DNA from: Sporolactobacillus kofuensis
Lineage (GTDB): Bacteria; Bacillota; Bacilli; Bacillales; Sporolactobacillaceae
DNA length: 64,000 bases
NCBI RefSeq assembly: GCF_042660205.1
Contig: NZ_JBHSTQ010000001.1
Location: forward strand, 310,001 to 374,000
Direction: 5' to 3'
Shown: piece by piece, positions 18,175-26,285 of the stretch
Numbering within the stretch: position 1 is the stretch's first letter
Layout: every line of letters begins with the position of its first letter
Translations under genes and position numbers: made by a program
The notes under the pieces: generated by a model
Databases searched by the model: none
Told to the model about the DNA's origin: nothing
Seen by the model: the letters and a program-made list of their open reading frames with translations, nothing else

Positions 18175-19149
18175 TTAAACCGATCGGTGCAGAAACCAAT
18201 GATCTAACTGCTGCATGAACGTACGCATCTTTACTTCATCTGAGAAATCAGGCATTTCCGCGAGAAGTGCCTGCTTGGCAAGCGTCGTAGTTCCGGATTT
18301 TTTCTGCATCAATAAAATGCTCTTCGTTTGATCTGAATTTTTGAAAAGTGTTTCAGGAAGCTGGATCAACGCAAGAATCGTGGCGTGCTTCTGAATGAAA
18401 TGATGAAAAATGCGATTCTGATCATCTGAGAACAGATGATTTGGTACCAAGGCGAGCAAATGGCCGCCATCCTTCAGTTTACGTAACCCTTGTTCAACAA
18501 ACAGAAAATGTGTCAGCGGTTTTTCCACAACATCTTTTAGTATATAGGTGTCTGCTGCCGCTTGATCCGGATAAATACCAACAGGAATATCGCTAACAAC
18601 AAAGTCAACAGATTCCGTTAGGATCGGTTTTAATCCATCTTGATGAAAGAGCTGAATTTCCTTTTGCTGTAAATTGCTGTTTGCTGCAGCAAGTCTGAGT
18701 AATAAAGGGTCTGCATCAATGCCATAAGCCAAAATCTCGTCAGTTTTCGCTTGATTCATGATCGCCGTTAACAAGTTCGCCATGCCAACAGCCGGGTCAA
18801 GAACTGAAAACGGGTGATTTCCCGCCATCATTGCAACCATATGACCCATCAGGAGCGCCAATGTGTCCGGAGTCATTTCATGATTTGGCTGCGGAGATGC
18901 TTTCATTCCTTTTAACGCGGCAAGCTGCACGGCTCTTCGAACATCTTCAGCTGTCATCTTCTGACTATAATAGCGATCGTGGAGAGGGCTTAGCTTCGTC
19001 GTTAAATCCTTATCCTTAATTTCATCTTGTACTAATCCTTCTAGAGTGCTACATAACGCATTCAGATAGTCTGTTTCATGATGTTTTCTGATAAATAGAG
19101 TGGCTTGATCAATGATCGAAAAGAGCTCACTGACTGTCGTTGTCTGCAA
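18175..19149 (-). CDS. ytxK: Class I SAM-dependent methyltransferase-like protein YtxK
   Basis: N6-adenine methyltransferase-like protein, 324 residues. The SAM motif region is NHPFSVLDPAVGMANLLTAI (about 118-137). Motif IV, usually NPPY, is VVSDIPVGIYP, as in other YtxK proteins. The changed catalytic motif makes ordinary DNA adenine methylation doubtful; some relatives modify RNA or proteins. No role is assigned. The start is TTG at 19149, seven bases after GGAGG. It probably forms an operon with ackA, as in B. subtilis. Confidence 0.88.
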   Translation of the reverse strand: MQTTTVSELFSIIDQATLFIRKHHETDYLNALCSTLEGLVQDEIKDKDLTTKLSPLHDRYYSQKMTAEDVRRAVQLAALKGMKASPQPNHEMTPDTLALLMGHMVAMMAGNHPFSVLDPAVGMANLLTAIMNQAKTDEILAYGIDADPLLLRLAAANSNLQQKEIQLFHQDGLKPILTESVDFVVSDIPVGIYPDQAAADTYILKDVVEKPLTHFLFVEQGLRKLKDGGHLLALVPNHLFSDDQNRIFHHFIQKHATILALIQLPETLFKNSDQTKSILLMQKKSGTTTLAKQALLAEMPDFSDEVKMRTFMQQLDHWFLHRSV

Positions 19150-19162
19150 ATCGATTCCTCCA

Positions 19163-19191
19163 AATGTAAAGCGCTTACATTGTCTATTATA
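19163..19191 (-). promoter_or_regulatory. ytxK-ackA promoter -10 and cre-like palindrome
   Basis: On the minus strand a perfect -10 TATAAT (19186-19191) lies 4 bases upstream of a 19-base near-palindrome, AATGTAAGCGCTTTACATT (19163-19181), which resembles a cre with one extra base at the centre. The -35 is poor. The palindrome falls at about +1 to +20, where a bound regulator would block transcription. Confidence 0.45.
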
Positions 19192-19194
19192 CAG

Positions 19195-19383
19195 TTAAGC
19201 TGATAAGATTACCTGCTCGTTTTCATAATTTATGAGAAATGTATGTGAATTTATGTATGTTTTGATAGGATCGCCATGTAGATGATTGGACATAAACAAG
19301 TTCAGAATACCCATATACGTAAAAACGAATACCTGTGCAGGATATAATAATCTGCTGTTTGATGTGCATTCAAATCTTCTCAT
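19195..19383 (-). CDS. Possible small hypothetical protein (62 aa)
   Basis: Open frame starting ATG at 19383, preceded by AAAGGAG with about 10 bases spacing. Upstream is a promoter-like pair, TTGCCC and TATAGT with 17 bases between. The product begins MRRFECTSNSRLLYP and has one hydrophobic stretch (VFVFTYMGILNLFM). No family is recognised. Its stop lies 3 bases before the ytxK -10 box. It occupies the place where B. subtilis has tpx, to which it bears no resemblance. Coding status rests only on the ribosome site and promoter-like motifs. Confidence 0.35.
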   Translation of the reverse strand: MRRFECTSNSRLLYPAQVFVFTYMGILNLFMSNHLHGDPIKTYINSHTFLINYENEQVILSA

Positions 19384-19727
19384 ACTTCACTCACTCCTTT
19401 CTTCACTATAGCTTAATTCTATGTTTAGGGCAATTGTCACAAAAAAGTGAACACTGTGAGAAAGTCCCAAAAGATAGTACGAGATTTAGCCGATACATGT
19501 TTCAAAATATATTTCTAAATGGGTTAAAAAAATAAAAAATTAATTACGAAAAATACTCGATTAAAACCGCCGAATCCTCATTCTCATTCATGCTTCGAAT
19601 GTTCGCTTACCGCTGGCGATCTGTGGGCCAAAACAGTCAATCCATCATCTGATGGTTCCCACTTGCTCGTCAAGTCTCTAGTAACGGCGAAGGCGGGCTT
19701 ATGCTCACTTCCGCTTATCTTTTATCG
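19384..19727. other. Gene-free stretch upstream of the small ORF
   Basis: About 340 bases with no supportable coding frame. It contains the weak promoter-like pair for the small ORF (about 19405-19435) and an AT-rich block (19500-19560). A GC-richer block of about 150 bases (19580-19710) resembles neither the dispersed repeat family nor any RNA I know. Confidence 0.3.
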
Positions 19728-19762
19728 TAAAAAAATCGGAGGGGCGTATTGCCCTTCCGATT
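19728..19762 (-). terminator. Terminator after ytfJ
   Basis: On the minus strand AATCGGA-AGGGC / GCCCC-TCCGATT with loop AATAC is followed by seven T residues (19729-19735 on plus are A). Confidence 0.85.
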
Positions 19763-19764
19763 GC

Positions 19765-20229
19765 TCAAAACTCTTCTTCCTGCCAATCACCACGACGTTT
19801 TTTCCTTTTTTGGTTGCTACTGGATCCCCCGCCACTTTCTAATAGTTCTTTAATTTTTTCAATGGTCTGCGGTGCAAGATCAATGAGTCGTTCGTAGAGG
19901 TGCGTGTTGTTATCCAGATGGATCGTTTTGACACCTTCACGTCCGATAATCAGAAAAGCAATGGGTGTGATGGATACTCCTCCACCTGTTCCTCCGCCAA
20001 AGGGAAGATAGGCTTCCGCCTCTTCAGCAGGATCTTCATCTGAGTTTTCATTTTTCGTATTAAATTCACTTCCGCCGGCAACAAAACCAAATCCCACTTT
20101 TGATAAGGTAATAATTGTATGTCCGTCGTCAGTTTCAATAGGATCTCCGACAATCGTCCCTACATCCACCATGGATTGAAGGCTTTCCAGAGCGGTCTTC
20201 ATCAATCCCTGAATCGGATGATCTGCCAT
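19765..20229 (-). CDS. ytfJ: Spore protein YtfJ
   Basis: GerW/YtfJ family protein, 154 residues. Conserved features are MADHPIQGLMKTALESLQSM, IVGDPIETDDGHTIITLSKV, GFGFVAGGSEF, the glycine-rich FGGGTGGGVSITPIAFLII and a polar basic tail (NQKRKKRRGDWQEEEF). It is made in the forespore in B. subtilis (sigma-F dependent). A homolog in Streptomyces (GerW) affects germination. It starts 4 bases after the end of ytfI and has GAAGGT before the ATG, so the two are co-transcribed. Confidence 0.93.
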   Translation of the reverse strand: MADHPIQGLMKTALESLQSMVDVGTIVGDPIETDDGHTIITLSKVGFGFVAGGSEFNTKNENSDEDPAEEAEAYLPFGGGTGGGVSITPIAFLIIGREGVKTIHLDNNTHLYERLIDLAPQTIEKIKELLESGGGSSSNQKRKKRRGDWQEEEF

Positions 20230-20233
20230 ATGC

Positions 20234-20827
20234 TTAACCTTCTTTCAACTGGTGCCTGATTTTCTTAATCATAACTATAGCGTCTCCGATCCTTATCTGA
20301 AACATGCATGACAAACTGGAGTACAAACATTTTCCTTGAAACCGTGGAATGACATTTATTCTTGGGTGATCAGAGCTAATCGGAGCAATCCAAGGAATGA
20401 TGGAGCTTTTCAATGACCAAATTACACCACAGAGCAATGCGGTTTCCGCAGCATCACCAGATCCGCACGTTGTCACCCAGCTCATTTGACTTACCTTAAT
20501 CTTTTCGCGAATAGGAAGCTGTTGAAGAGCGTTCACCATCCTCTTAGCTTTCTCCGACCAATGCTCAACACGCTCCTTAACATCATCAGATTGGTTCTTA
20601 TCGGCATGTTGTCGTGAATGACTTTTCTTTTTCTTCCTTTCGTGTAGCTTAAGTGGGAACGTCCAAATCCGTTTTCGCCACAGATATAGTTCTGCTTTGA
20701 TCTCGATCTGATGCATGCCAATAAGGCAATGGATACGTAAGGTGAGTACGCTTCTTAATACCGCAATCATGACTATAACGAGGAGGCATAGGATCACTCC
20801 TGAAACAATGAGAACTAGGCGCACCAT
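20234..20827 (-). CDS. ytfI: DUF2953 sporulation-associated membrane protein YtfI
   Basis: 197-residue protein with one N-terminal membrane segment (LVLIVSGVILCLLVIVMIAVL), a lysine/serine-rich linker near 65-80 (RKKKKSHSRQHADK) and the DUF2953 core (CGSGDAAETALLCGVIWSLK, INVIPRFQGKCL). In B. subtilis it is a sporulation gene paired with ytfJ. AAGGAG precedes the ATG at 20827. Function is unknown; forespore membrane location is inferred. Its promoter could not be assigned with confidence; a GTTTA element upstream has poor spacing for sigma-F. Confidence 0.88.
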   Translation of the reverse strand: MVRLVLIVSGVILCLLVIVMIAVLRSVLTLRIHCLIGMHQIEIKAELYLWRKRIWTFPLKLHERKKKKSHSRQHADKNQSDDVKERVEHWSEKAKRMVNALQQLPIREKIKVSQMSWVTTCGSGDAAETALLCGVIWSLKSSIIPWIAPISSDHPRINVIPRFQGKCLYSSLSCMFQIRIGDAIVMIKKIRHQLKEG

Positions 20828-20894
20828 GAACGCTCCTTATTCGAACATTTTCCCTTCTCTAGTCAGTATTGAGTAAACACTTCGCAATCATACA

Positions 20895-20929
20895 AAAAAC
20901 TCGAGCGCATCAAGCTCCCGAGTTTTGCT
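20895..20929 (-). terminator. Terminator of the his operon
   Basis: On the minus strand, AAACTCGGGAGC, loop TTGAT, GCGCTCGAGTTT form an imperfect stem ending in six T residues. It lies about 50 bases after the hisI stop. Confidence 0.8.
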
Positions 20930-20980
20930 ATTGGTTAGTCATGACTCAAACATTTTTTAAGTCCGTTCTTAAGTTAAAAA

Positions 20981-21652
20981 TCATTCAACGTCCTTAGCTT
21001 TTTCACGTTGAAATTCACTTTTGTCCCGGTGTCTCTTCTCTAGAACCTTGAGTACCCGATCAAATCCAACCTTCTGTTCACGCAACATCACCAGTGTATG
21101 GTAGATTACATCGGACACTTCCCATTCTAATTCAGCTACAGAACGATTCTTGGCGGCAATAATGACTTCTGAAGTCTCCTCGCCGATTTTCTTTAGAATT
21201 TTATCAATGCCTTCATTGAATAAATAAGTGGTATAAGTACCTTCCGGACGCTCTGCTTCGCGCTTTGCGATCACATGCTCCAATTCAGCAAGAATCTCAT
21301 AGCGATCTGCTCCTGCAGCTACAGCCTCTTGTTTATCACTTTTCTCGGGAACAAAACAGCTGTATTTTCCAGTATGACAAGCCGGTCCTGCCGGGTCAAC
21401 TTTGACCAATAATGTATCCGAATCACAATCAATAGCCCAATCTACGATCTTTTGTACATTTCCTGATGTAGCACCTTTGTGCCAAAGTTCCTGACGTGAT
21501 CGACTGAAAAACCATGTTTCGCCGCTCTCTAATGATTTTTCGATGGATTCTTTGTTCATATAAGCCATCATCAGAATTTCTTTACTTTGTGCATCTTGTA
21601 CGATTGCTGGGATAAGACCTTTTTCATCAAATTTTAGTGCATCAATATTCAT
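20981..21652 (-). CDS. hisI: Bifunctional phosphoribosyl-AMP cyclohydrolase / phosphoribosyl-ATP pyrophosphatase
   Basis: Catalyses steps 2 and 3 of histidine synthesis. The 223-residue fusion has the HisI domain first (about 1-105): ILMMAYMNKESIEKS, TWFFSRSRQELWHKG, the metal motif DCDSD and the zinc cysteines in ACHTGKYSCF. The HisE domain follows (about 120-210): GTYTTYLFNEGIDKILKKIG, EETSEVIIAAK, WEVSDVIYHTLV. The start overlaps the hisF stop by four bases. It is the last gene of the operon. Confidence 0.96.
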   Translation of the reverse strand: MNIDALKFDEKGLIPAIVQDAQSKEILMMAYMNKESIEKSLESGETWFFSRSRQELWHKGATSGNVQKIVDWAIDCDSDTLLVKVDPAGPACHTGKYSCFVPEKSDKQEAVAAGADRYEILAELEHVIAKREAERPEGTYTTYLFNEGIDKILKKIGEETSEVIIAAKNRSVAELEWEVSDVIYHTLVMLREQKVGFDRVLKVLEKRHRDKSEFQREKAKDVE

Positions 21653-22407
21653 CGTATTGCCACTCCCTTTTGTTTTAAAAACGACTTAACATTTGCTACA
21701 GATGTTTCTTTATAATGAAAAATTGAGGCCGCAAGTGCGGCATCCGCTTTTCCTTGCTCGAATGCATCAAGAAAATCAGCTGCGCTTCCTGCACCGCCTG
21801 AAGCAATAACCGGAACATCGACTGCCTCGCTGATCTTACTCGTCAGATTCAATTCAAAACCCTTTTTCTCCCCATCTTGGTCCATACTGGTGAGCAAAAT
21901 CTCTCCCGCTCCAAGTGCAACTGCCTTCTTCGCCCACTCAATCGCATTTAAAGACGTTTCCTTCTGACCGCCATGCGTAAATACTTTATATGTACCTGTT
22001 TCTGGGTTCCATTTCGCATCAATAGCACAAACAATGCATTGACATCCGAAATAATCAGCACCTTCTTTGATCAATTCAGGACGTGCCACAGCAGAACTAT
22101 TCAGTGAAATTTTGTCGGCACCCGCACGGAGTAAGGTCTTGATATCTTCTAAAGATCGGATTCCTCCGCCAACGGTAAAAGGAATGTTGAGTTTGGCTGC
22201 GACTTGCTTAACAACTTCGACCATCGTTTTTCTGCCTTCGTTAGAAGCTGAAATGTCTAAAAAAACCAATTCATCAGCACCTTCGGCATTATAATACATC
22301 GCAAGTTCTACCGGATCTCCGGCATCCCGCAAGTGAACAAACTGTTTTCCTTTTACAACACGTCCGTCTTTCACATCGAGACAGGGAATAATTCTCTTCG
22401 CCAGCAT
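21649..22407 (-). CDS. hisF: Imidazole glycerol phosphate synthase cyclase subunit
   Basis: TIM-barrel half of IGP synthase; with HisH it converts PRFAR and ammonia to imidazole glycerol phosphate and AICAR. 252 residues, the normal length. The catalytic Asp in IIPCLDVKDGRVVKGK and the second in CIVCAIDAKWN are visible, as are the phosphate-binding loops FTVGGGIRSLEDI and VIASGGAGSAADF. It overlaps hisA by one base and hisI by four. Confidence 0.97.
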   Translation of the reverse strand: MLAKRIIPCLDVKDGRVVKGKQFVHLRDAGDPVELAMYYNAEGADELVFLDISASNEGRKTMVEVVKQVAAKLNIPFTVGGGIRSLEDIKTLLRAGADKISLNSSAVARPELIKEGADYFGCQCIVCAIDAKWNPETGTYKVFTHGGQKETSLNAIEWAKKAVALGAGEILLTSMDQDGEKKGFELNLTSKISEAVDVPVIASGGAGSAADFLDAFEQGKADAALAASIFHYKETSVANVKSFLKQKGVAIR

Positions 22408-23129
22408 CAGCTCTTCACCGCCTTGATCACATCCGGTAATGAGATTTGTTTTGTATACAGTGCTTTTCCGATGATTGCGCCACTCAAGAGTTGATTATCA
22501 ATCAACTGTTTCACTTCATTTAATGTCGTAACCCCTCCTGATACAACAACCGGTTTACCAATTTCTCTTGCTAATTGTTCAGCTGCTGAGACGTTTGCTC
22601 CTTGAAGCGCACCATCTCTGGATATATCCGTAAAAATAAACTGTTCGGCGCCTTCTAAAATTAATTGTTTCGCAAGATCCGCTGCACGTAAATCGGAAAC
22701 TTCAAGCCATCCGCGTACGGCCACTTTGCCATTTTTAACATCAAGGCCAATGGCAATGGAATCCGAATACCGTTGAAGCGCACTTCGGCAAAATTCCGGA
22801 TCACTGATGGCTGAACTACCAAGGATTACGCGCTTCACACCTTGACTTAAATAATTTTCAATCGTTTCCATTGAGCGAATACCTCCGCCCACCTCAATAT
22901 TAATCGGCACCTCTTTAGCCATTTGGGCAATTAACTGTTGATTGATCGGATATCCTGCCTTCGCCCCGTCTAAGTCAACAACATGAATCCATTCGGCACC
23001 TTGATCATAAAAGGATCGGGCAATATCGATAGGTGCATCCCCATACACTGTTGATTGATCATAATCTCCCTGAAATAGGCGAACGCATTTGCCATCGATC
23101 AAATCAATCGCCGGATAGACTGTGAACAT
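22407..23129 (-). CDS. hisA: ProFAR isomerase
   Basis: 1-(5-phosphoribosyl)-5-[(5-phosphoribosylamino)methylideneamino]imidazole-4-carboxamide isomerase, a TIM barrel of 240 residues. It starts MFTVYPAIDLIDGKCVRLFQGDY with catalytic Asp in AIDLIDGK and the second in GLDVKNGKVAVRGW; phosphate loops are VGGGIRSMETI and VVSGGVTTLNEV. The ATG at 23129 overlaps the hisH stop (TGATG) and follows AAGGAGG. An in-frame codon further upstream would lie inside hisH and is not needed. Confidence 0.96.
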   Translation of the reverse strand: MFTVYPAIDLIDGKCVRLFQGDYDQSTVYGDAPIDIARSFYDQGAEWIHVVDLDGAKAGYPINQQLIAQMAKEVPINIEVGGGIRSMETIENYLSQGVKRVILGSSAISDPEFCRSALQRYSDSIAIGLDVKNGKVAVRGWLEVSDLRAADLAKQLILEGAEQFIFTDISRDGALQGANVSAAEQLAREIGKPVVVSGGVTTLNEVKQLIDNQLLSGAIIGKALYTKQISLPDVIKAVKS

Positions 23130-23782
23130 CAGCCTTCCTCCTTTTCGCATGAATTGAGTGTTGTATTCACATAGTGCAAATAATTTTCTAAAAGAGATTG
23201 ACCAAACGCCCCACTCTTCTCCGGATGAAATTGCGTACCAAACACATGATTTTTGCCAACAACAGCCGGAACTTTTCCATAATAATCGGCTGAAGCAATT
23301 AATGAGTCTTGTTCTTTGAGATCCGCATAGTAAGAGTGAACAAAGTATGCGTAATCCGGCTTAAGTCCCTTGAGTAAGACCGAATCTGGCTTACTGAATT
23401 CTAGTGTATTCCAGCCCATATGCGGAACCTTATAGCGCTCGTCTTGATCCGAAATACCTGAAAAGCGGACAATCCGACCCGGGATCAGTGCTAACCCTTT
23501 GGTCAGCATGCCTTCTTCACTTTCATCAAATAATAACTGCATCCCAAGACAAATACCAAGCAGTGGCTTTGTTTGCGCATAATTTCTGATATAAGCGGTC
23601 AGCTGCTTCTGATTAAGGAGTGCCATAGCGTCCTTAAAGGCACCAACGCCAGGAAGAATTAATCCGTCGGTTTTATCCAACTCGCTTGGCTCATCGCTGA
23701 TCAAATAGGATTGTTCAAGCCTATTTAACGCTTGGCTGAGACTATACAAGTTGCCCATACCATAGTCCACAATTCCGATCAT
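23129..23782 (-). CDS. hisH: Imidazole glycerol phosphate synthase amidotransferase subunit
   Basis: Class I glutaminase that supplies ammonia to HisF. 217 residues. The N-terminus MIGIVDYGMGNLYSLSQAL and the triad motifs are clear: the nucleophile Cys in LLGICLGMQLLFDESEEG, His and Glu in FGTQFHPEKSGAFGQ. It overlaps hisB by four bases and hisA by one base. Confidence 0.97.
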   Translation of the reverse strand: MIGIVDYGMGNLYSLSQALNRLEQSYLISDEPSELDKTDGLILPGVGAFKDAMALLNQKQLTAYIRNYAQTKPLLGICLGMQLLFDESEEGMLTKGLALIPGRIVRFSGISDQDERYKVPHMGWNTLEFSKPDSVLLKGLKPDYAYFVHSYYADLKEQDSLIASADYYGKVPAVVGKNHVFGTQFHPEKSGAFGQSLLENYLHYVNTTLNSCEKEEG

Positions 23783-24372
23783 CCTAATGTTCCCTTCGTT
23801 GACAGAACCCCTTGAATTCTTGGATTTTGAACTGTCGCCGCGTCAAGGGCACGGCCGAGAGCTTTGAATATCGATTCAATCATGTGGTGTGTATTTTCTC
23901 CATAGCGAATCGTTACATGCAGATTCATTTGCGCTTCAATACATAATTTATCCAAAAACTCTTTCACGAGTTCGGTATCAAATGTCCCCACCTTTTGGGA
24001 AGGAAATTGTCCATTAAATACGAAGTAAGGACGCCCACTCAGATCAATGGCAACTTCTGAAAGTGCCTCATCCATTGGAACGACTGCATAGCCATAGCGA
24101 TTAATCCCCTTCTTATCCCCGACAGCCTGACGAATTGCTTTGCCAAGACAGATGCCAATATCTTCAGTCGTATGATGATCATCCACATCCGTATCACCCT
24201 GTGCATGAACATCCAGGTTGAACAAACCGTGCTTGGCAAATAAAGTCAGCATATGAGTTAAGAATGGTACACCTGTTTCCAGATTTGATGTACCGTCTCC
24301 ATCAATCGCAAGTTTTAATTTTATTTGCGTCTCAAAAGTATCACGTGCCACAGATCCGATTCGCTCACCCAT
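23779..24372 (-). CDS. hisB: Imidazoleglycerol-phosphate dehydratase
   Basis: Dehydrates IGP to imidazole acetol phosphate. Monofunctional form of 197 residues, as in Bacilli (no phosphatase domain). Mn-binding motifs are GVPFLTHMLTLFAKHG, DDHHTTEDIGICLG, and GENTHHMIESIFKALGRAL. The ATG at 24372 overlaps the end of hisD and follows AAGGTG; an upstream ATG (24384) would lengthen the protein by four residues and lacks support. Confidence 0.96.
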   Translation of the reverse strand: MGERIGSVARDTFETQIKLKLAIDGDGTSNLETGVPFLTHMLTLFAKHGLFNLDVHAQGDTDVDDHHTTEDIGICLGKAIRQAVGDKKGINRYGYAVVPMDEALSEVAIDLSGRPYFVFNGQFPSQKVGTFDTELVKEFLDKLCIEAQMNLHVTIRYGENTHHMIESIFKALGRALDAATVQNPRIQGVLSTKGTLG

Positions 24373-25648
24373 GAATAACCGCACCTTTCAATCTTTTTTC
24401 AACCGCACGGGCATGGCCCTCAAGTCCTTCAAATCGAGCAAACGCGGCGATCGCTTGTCCATTGATCTGAAGTGCTTCATTGCTATATTCAATAATGCTT
24501 GAGCGTTTCACAAAACTTTCAACACCAAGTGGACTTGCATAACGTGCCGATCCATTTGTCGGAATAATATGGTTTGGGCCAGCAAAGTAGTCGCCCACTG
24601 GTTCTGAACTGTATTTTCCTAAAAAGATTGCACCTGCGTGATGAATCATAGGAAGAACAGCATGTGGATCAACTGTGGCTAGTTCCAAGTGTTCAGGTGC
24701 AATTTGATTAATAACATTTGCCGCCTCTTGAAGATCTGCCACTAATACAAGTTTACCCTGATCGTTCACAGATGCAGACGCGATCTCTTCTCGAGGTAAC
24801 TCTTGAAGCTGTTTGTTTACTTCTTGTTCGACAAGTTCTCCAAATTGCTGAGAAGTCGTCACAAGTACCGGCATTGAGAGCCGATCATGTTCTGCCTGTG
24901 ACAAGAGATCTGCAGCGATCCATGCAGCATTTGCCGTTTCATCCGCCACAATTGCGATTTCACTTGGTCCGGCAAGACTGTCTATGGCAACATCACCAAA
25001 GACATGTTTCTTTGCGAGCATAACATAGAGGTTTCCTGGTCCAACGATTTTGTCGACCGGCTGAATGGACTCGGTACCATAGGCCAATGCGGCAATCGCT
25101 TGGGCACCGCCAACTTGATAAATCTCGTGGATACCAATTTCCTGTGCGGCTGCTAAGACACCATCAGCAATTAAGCCATTTTTCTGAGGTGGGGACACGA
25201 GTACGACTCGCTTGACACCGGCGACGAGTGCCGGAATTGCTCCCATCAATACCGACGAAGGGTAACAGGCTGTTCCACCGGGCACATAAACACCGACAGA
25301 ATCAAGTGCTGTAACCTTTTGACCGAGAACGACACCATGTTCCACTTGCTCAGTCCACGAAGCCGGCATTTGTTTCTCATGAAAGTCACGAATATTTTGC
25401 GCGGCTTGTTGAATCGCTTTTCGAACCGCAACCGGTACACGTTCAACTGCCTCACGCATTTCTTCTTTCGATACACGCAGAGATCCAAGCTCAATGCCAT
25501 CAAATTGTTTTGTATAGGCTTTTAACGCTGCATCTCCGTTGGTTTTTACATTGGAAATAATTGATGCGACTGATTTTTGCGCTTCTTCTTTCGCTTCTAC
25601 TTTTCTTTTCTTTAGAAAGTCCAGATTCCCATCTTTAATCCATTCCAA
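24365..25648 (-). CDS. hisD: Histidinol dehydrogenase
   Basis: Zinc enzyme that oxidises L-histidinol twice with NAD to give histidine. 427 residues. Seen: DSVGVYVPGGTACYPSSVLM (NAD region), IVGPGNLYVMLAKKHVFGDV, LAGPSEIAIVAD, DLLSQAEHD (zinc and catalytic region), IAPEHLEL, and GDYFAGPNHIIPT near the C-terminus. It overlaps the hisG end by 14 bases and the hisB start by 8 bases. Confidence 0.97.
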   Translation of the reverse strand: MEWIKDGNLDFLKKRKVEAKEEAQKSVASIISNVKTNGDAALKAYTKQFDGIELGSLRVSKEEMREAVERVPVAVRKAIQQAAQNIRDFHEKQMPASWTEQVEHGVVLGQKVTALDSVGVYVPGGTACYPSSVLMGAIPALVAGVKRVVLVSPPQKNGLIADGVLAAAQEIGIHEIYQVGGAQAIAALAYGTESIQPVDKIVGPGNLYVMLAKKHVFGDVAIDSLAGPSEIAIVADETANAAWIAADLLSQAEHDRLSMPVLVTTSQQFGELVEQEVNKQLQELPREEIASASVNDQGKLVLVADLQEAANVINQIAPEHLELATVDPHAVLPMIHHAGAIFLGKYSSEPVGDYFAGPNHIIPTNGSARYASPLGVESFVKRSSIIEYSNEALQINGQAIAAFARFEGLEGHARAVEKRLKGAVIHG

Positions 25649-26285
25649 CCTTGGTCCCCTCCGTCGCTTTGATCATCTTTTCAACAATTTGGTCTATCTG
25701 TGTTTTTTTCTGCCTGTAACTTACCGGATTCACAATCAGCCTTGAACTGATATCAAGTAGCCTGTCATATTCCACAAGTCCATTTTCTCTCAACGTCTGT
25801 CCTGAGGAAACAATGTCGACAATTGCATCGGCGAGTCCGACAATCGGTGCCAATTCGATTGACCCATTCAGTGCAATTAAATCAACTTGCTCTCCACGTC
25901 GACGATAAAAGTCGGAGGCAATGTTTGGATATTTGGTAGCAATCTTGAGAAAAGGATTACGACTTTGGTGTTCAGGCAATCCTGCGACAGCCATATGGCA
26001 TTTGCTAATGCCTAGATCAACCATCTCATAAACATCTCTTCCGCTTTCAAGTAATACATCTTTACCGGCGATTCCAAGATCCGCCGCACCATACTCCACA
26101 TAGGTAGGAACATCCACAGGTTTTGCCAAAATAAAACGAAACGGTTCGGTCTTCAAGTCGAGAATTAATTTACGCGTTGTTTCAAACGTTTCTGGAAGCC
26201 GAAAGCCCGCATTTCTTAATAACCGACATGCATCGCCGAAAATGCGCCCTTTTGGCATAGCAATTGTAATGACCGATTTATTCAT
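25635..26285 (-). CDS. hisG: ATP phosphoribosyltransferase catalytic subunit, short form
   Basis: First enzyme of histidine synthesis (ATP plus PRPP to PR-ATP). The 216-residue short HisG lacks the C-terminal regulatory domain and needs HisZ, which is present upstream. Motifs: ITIAMPKGRIFGDACRLL, PTYVEYGAADLGIAGKDVL, and the PRPP loop ADAIVDIVSSGQTLRENGL. The ATG overlaps the hisZ stop by four bases, consistent with balanced synthesis of both subunits. Confidence 0.97.
   Translation of the reverse strand: MNKSVITIAMPKGRIFGDACRLLRNAGFRLPETFETTRKLILDLKTEPFRFILAKPVDVPTYVEYGAADLGIAGKDVLLESGRDVYEMVDLGISKCHMAVAGLPEHQSRNPFLKIATKYPNIASDFYRRRGEQVDLIALNGSIELAPIVGLADAIVDIVSSGQTLRENGLVEYDRLLDISSRLIVNPVSYRQKKTQIDQIVEKMIKATEGTKVGMD

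Noticed and set aside
20828..20895. Sigma-F promoter before ytfI
   Set aside because: GTTTA and GGGAAAATGT are present, but the spacing of about 19 is too long and one key base is wrong.
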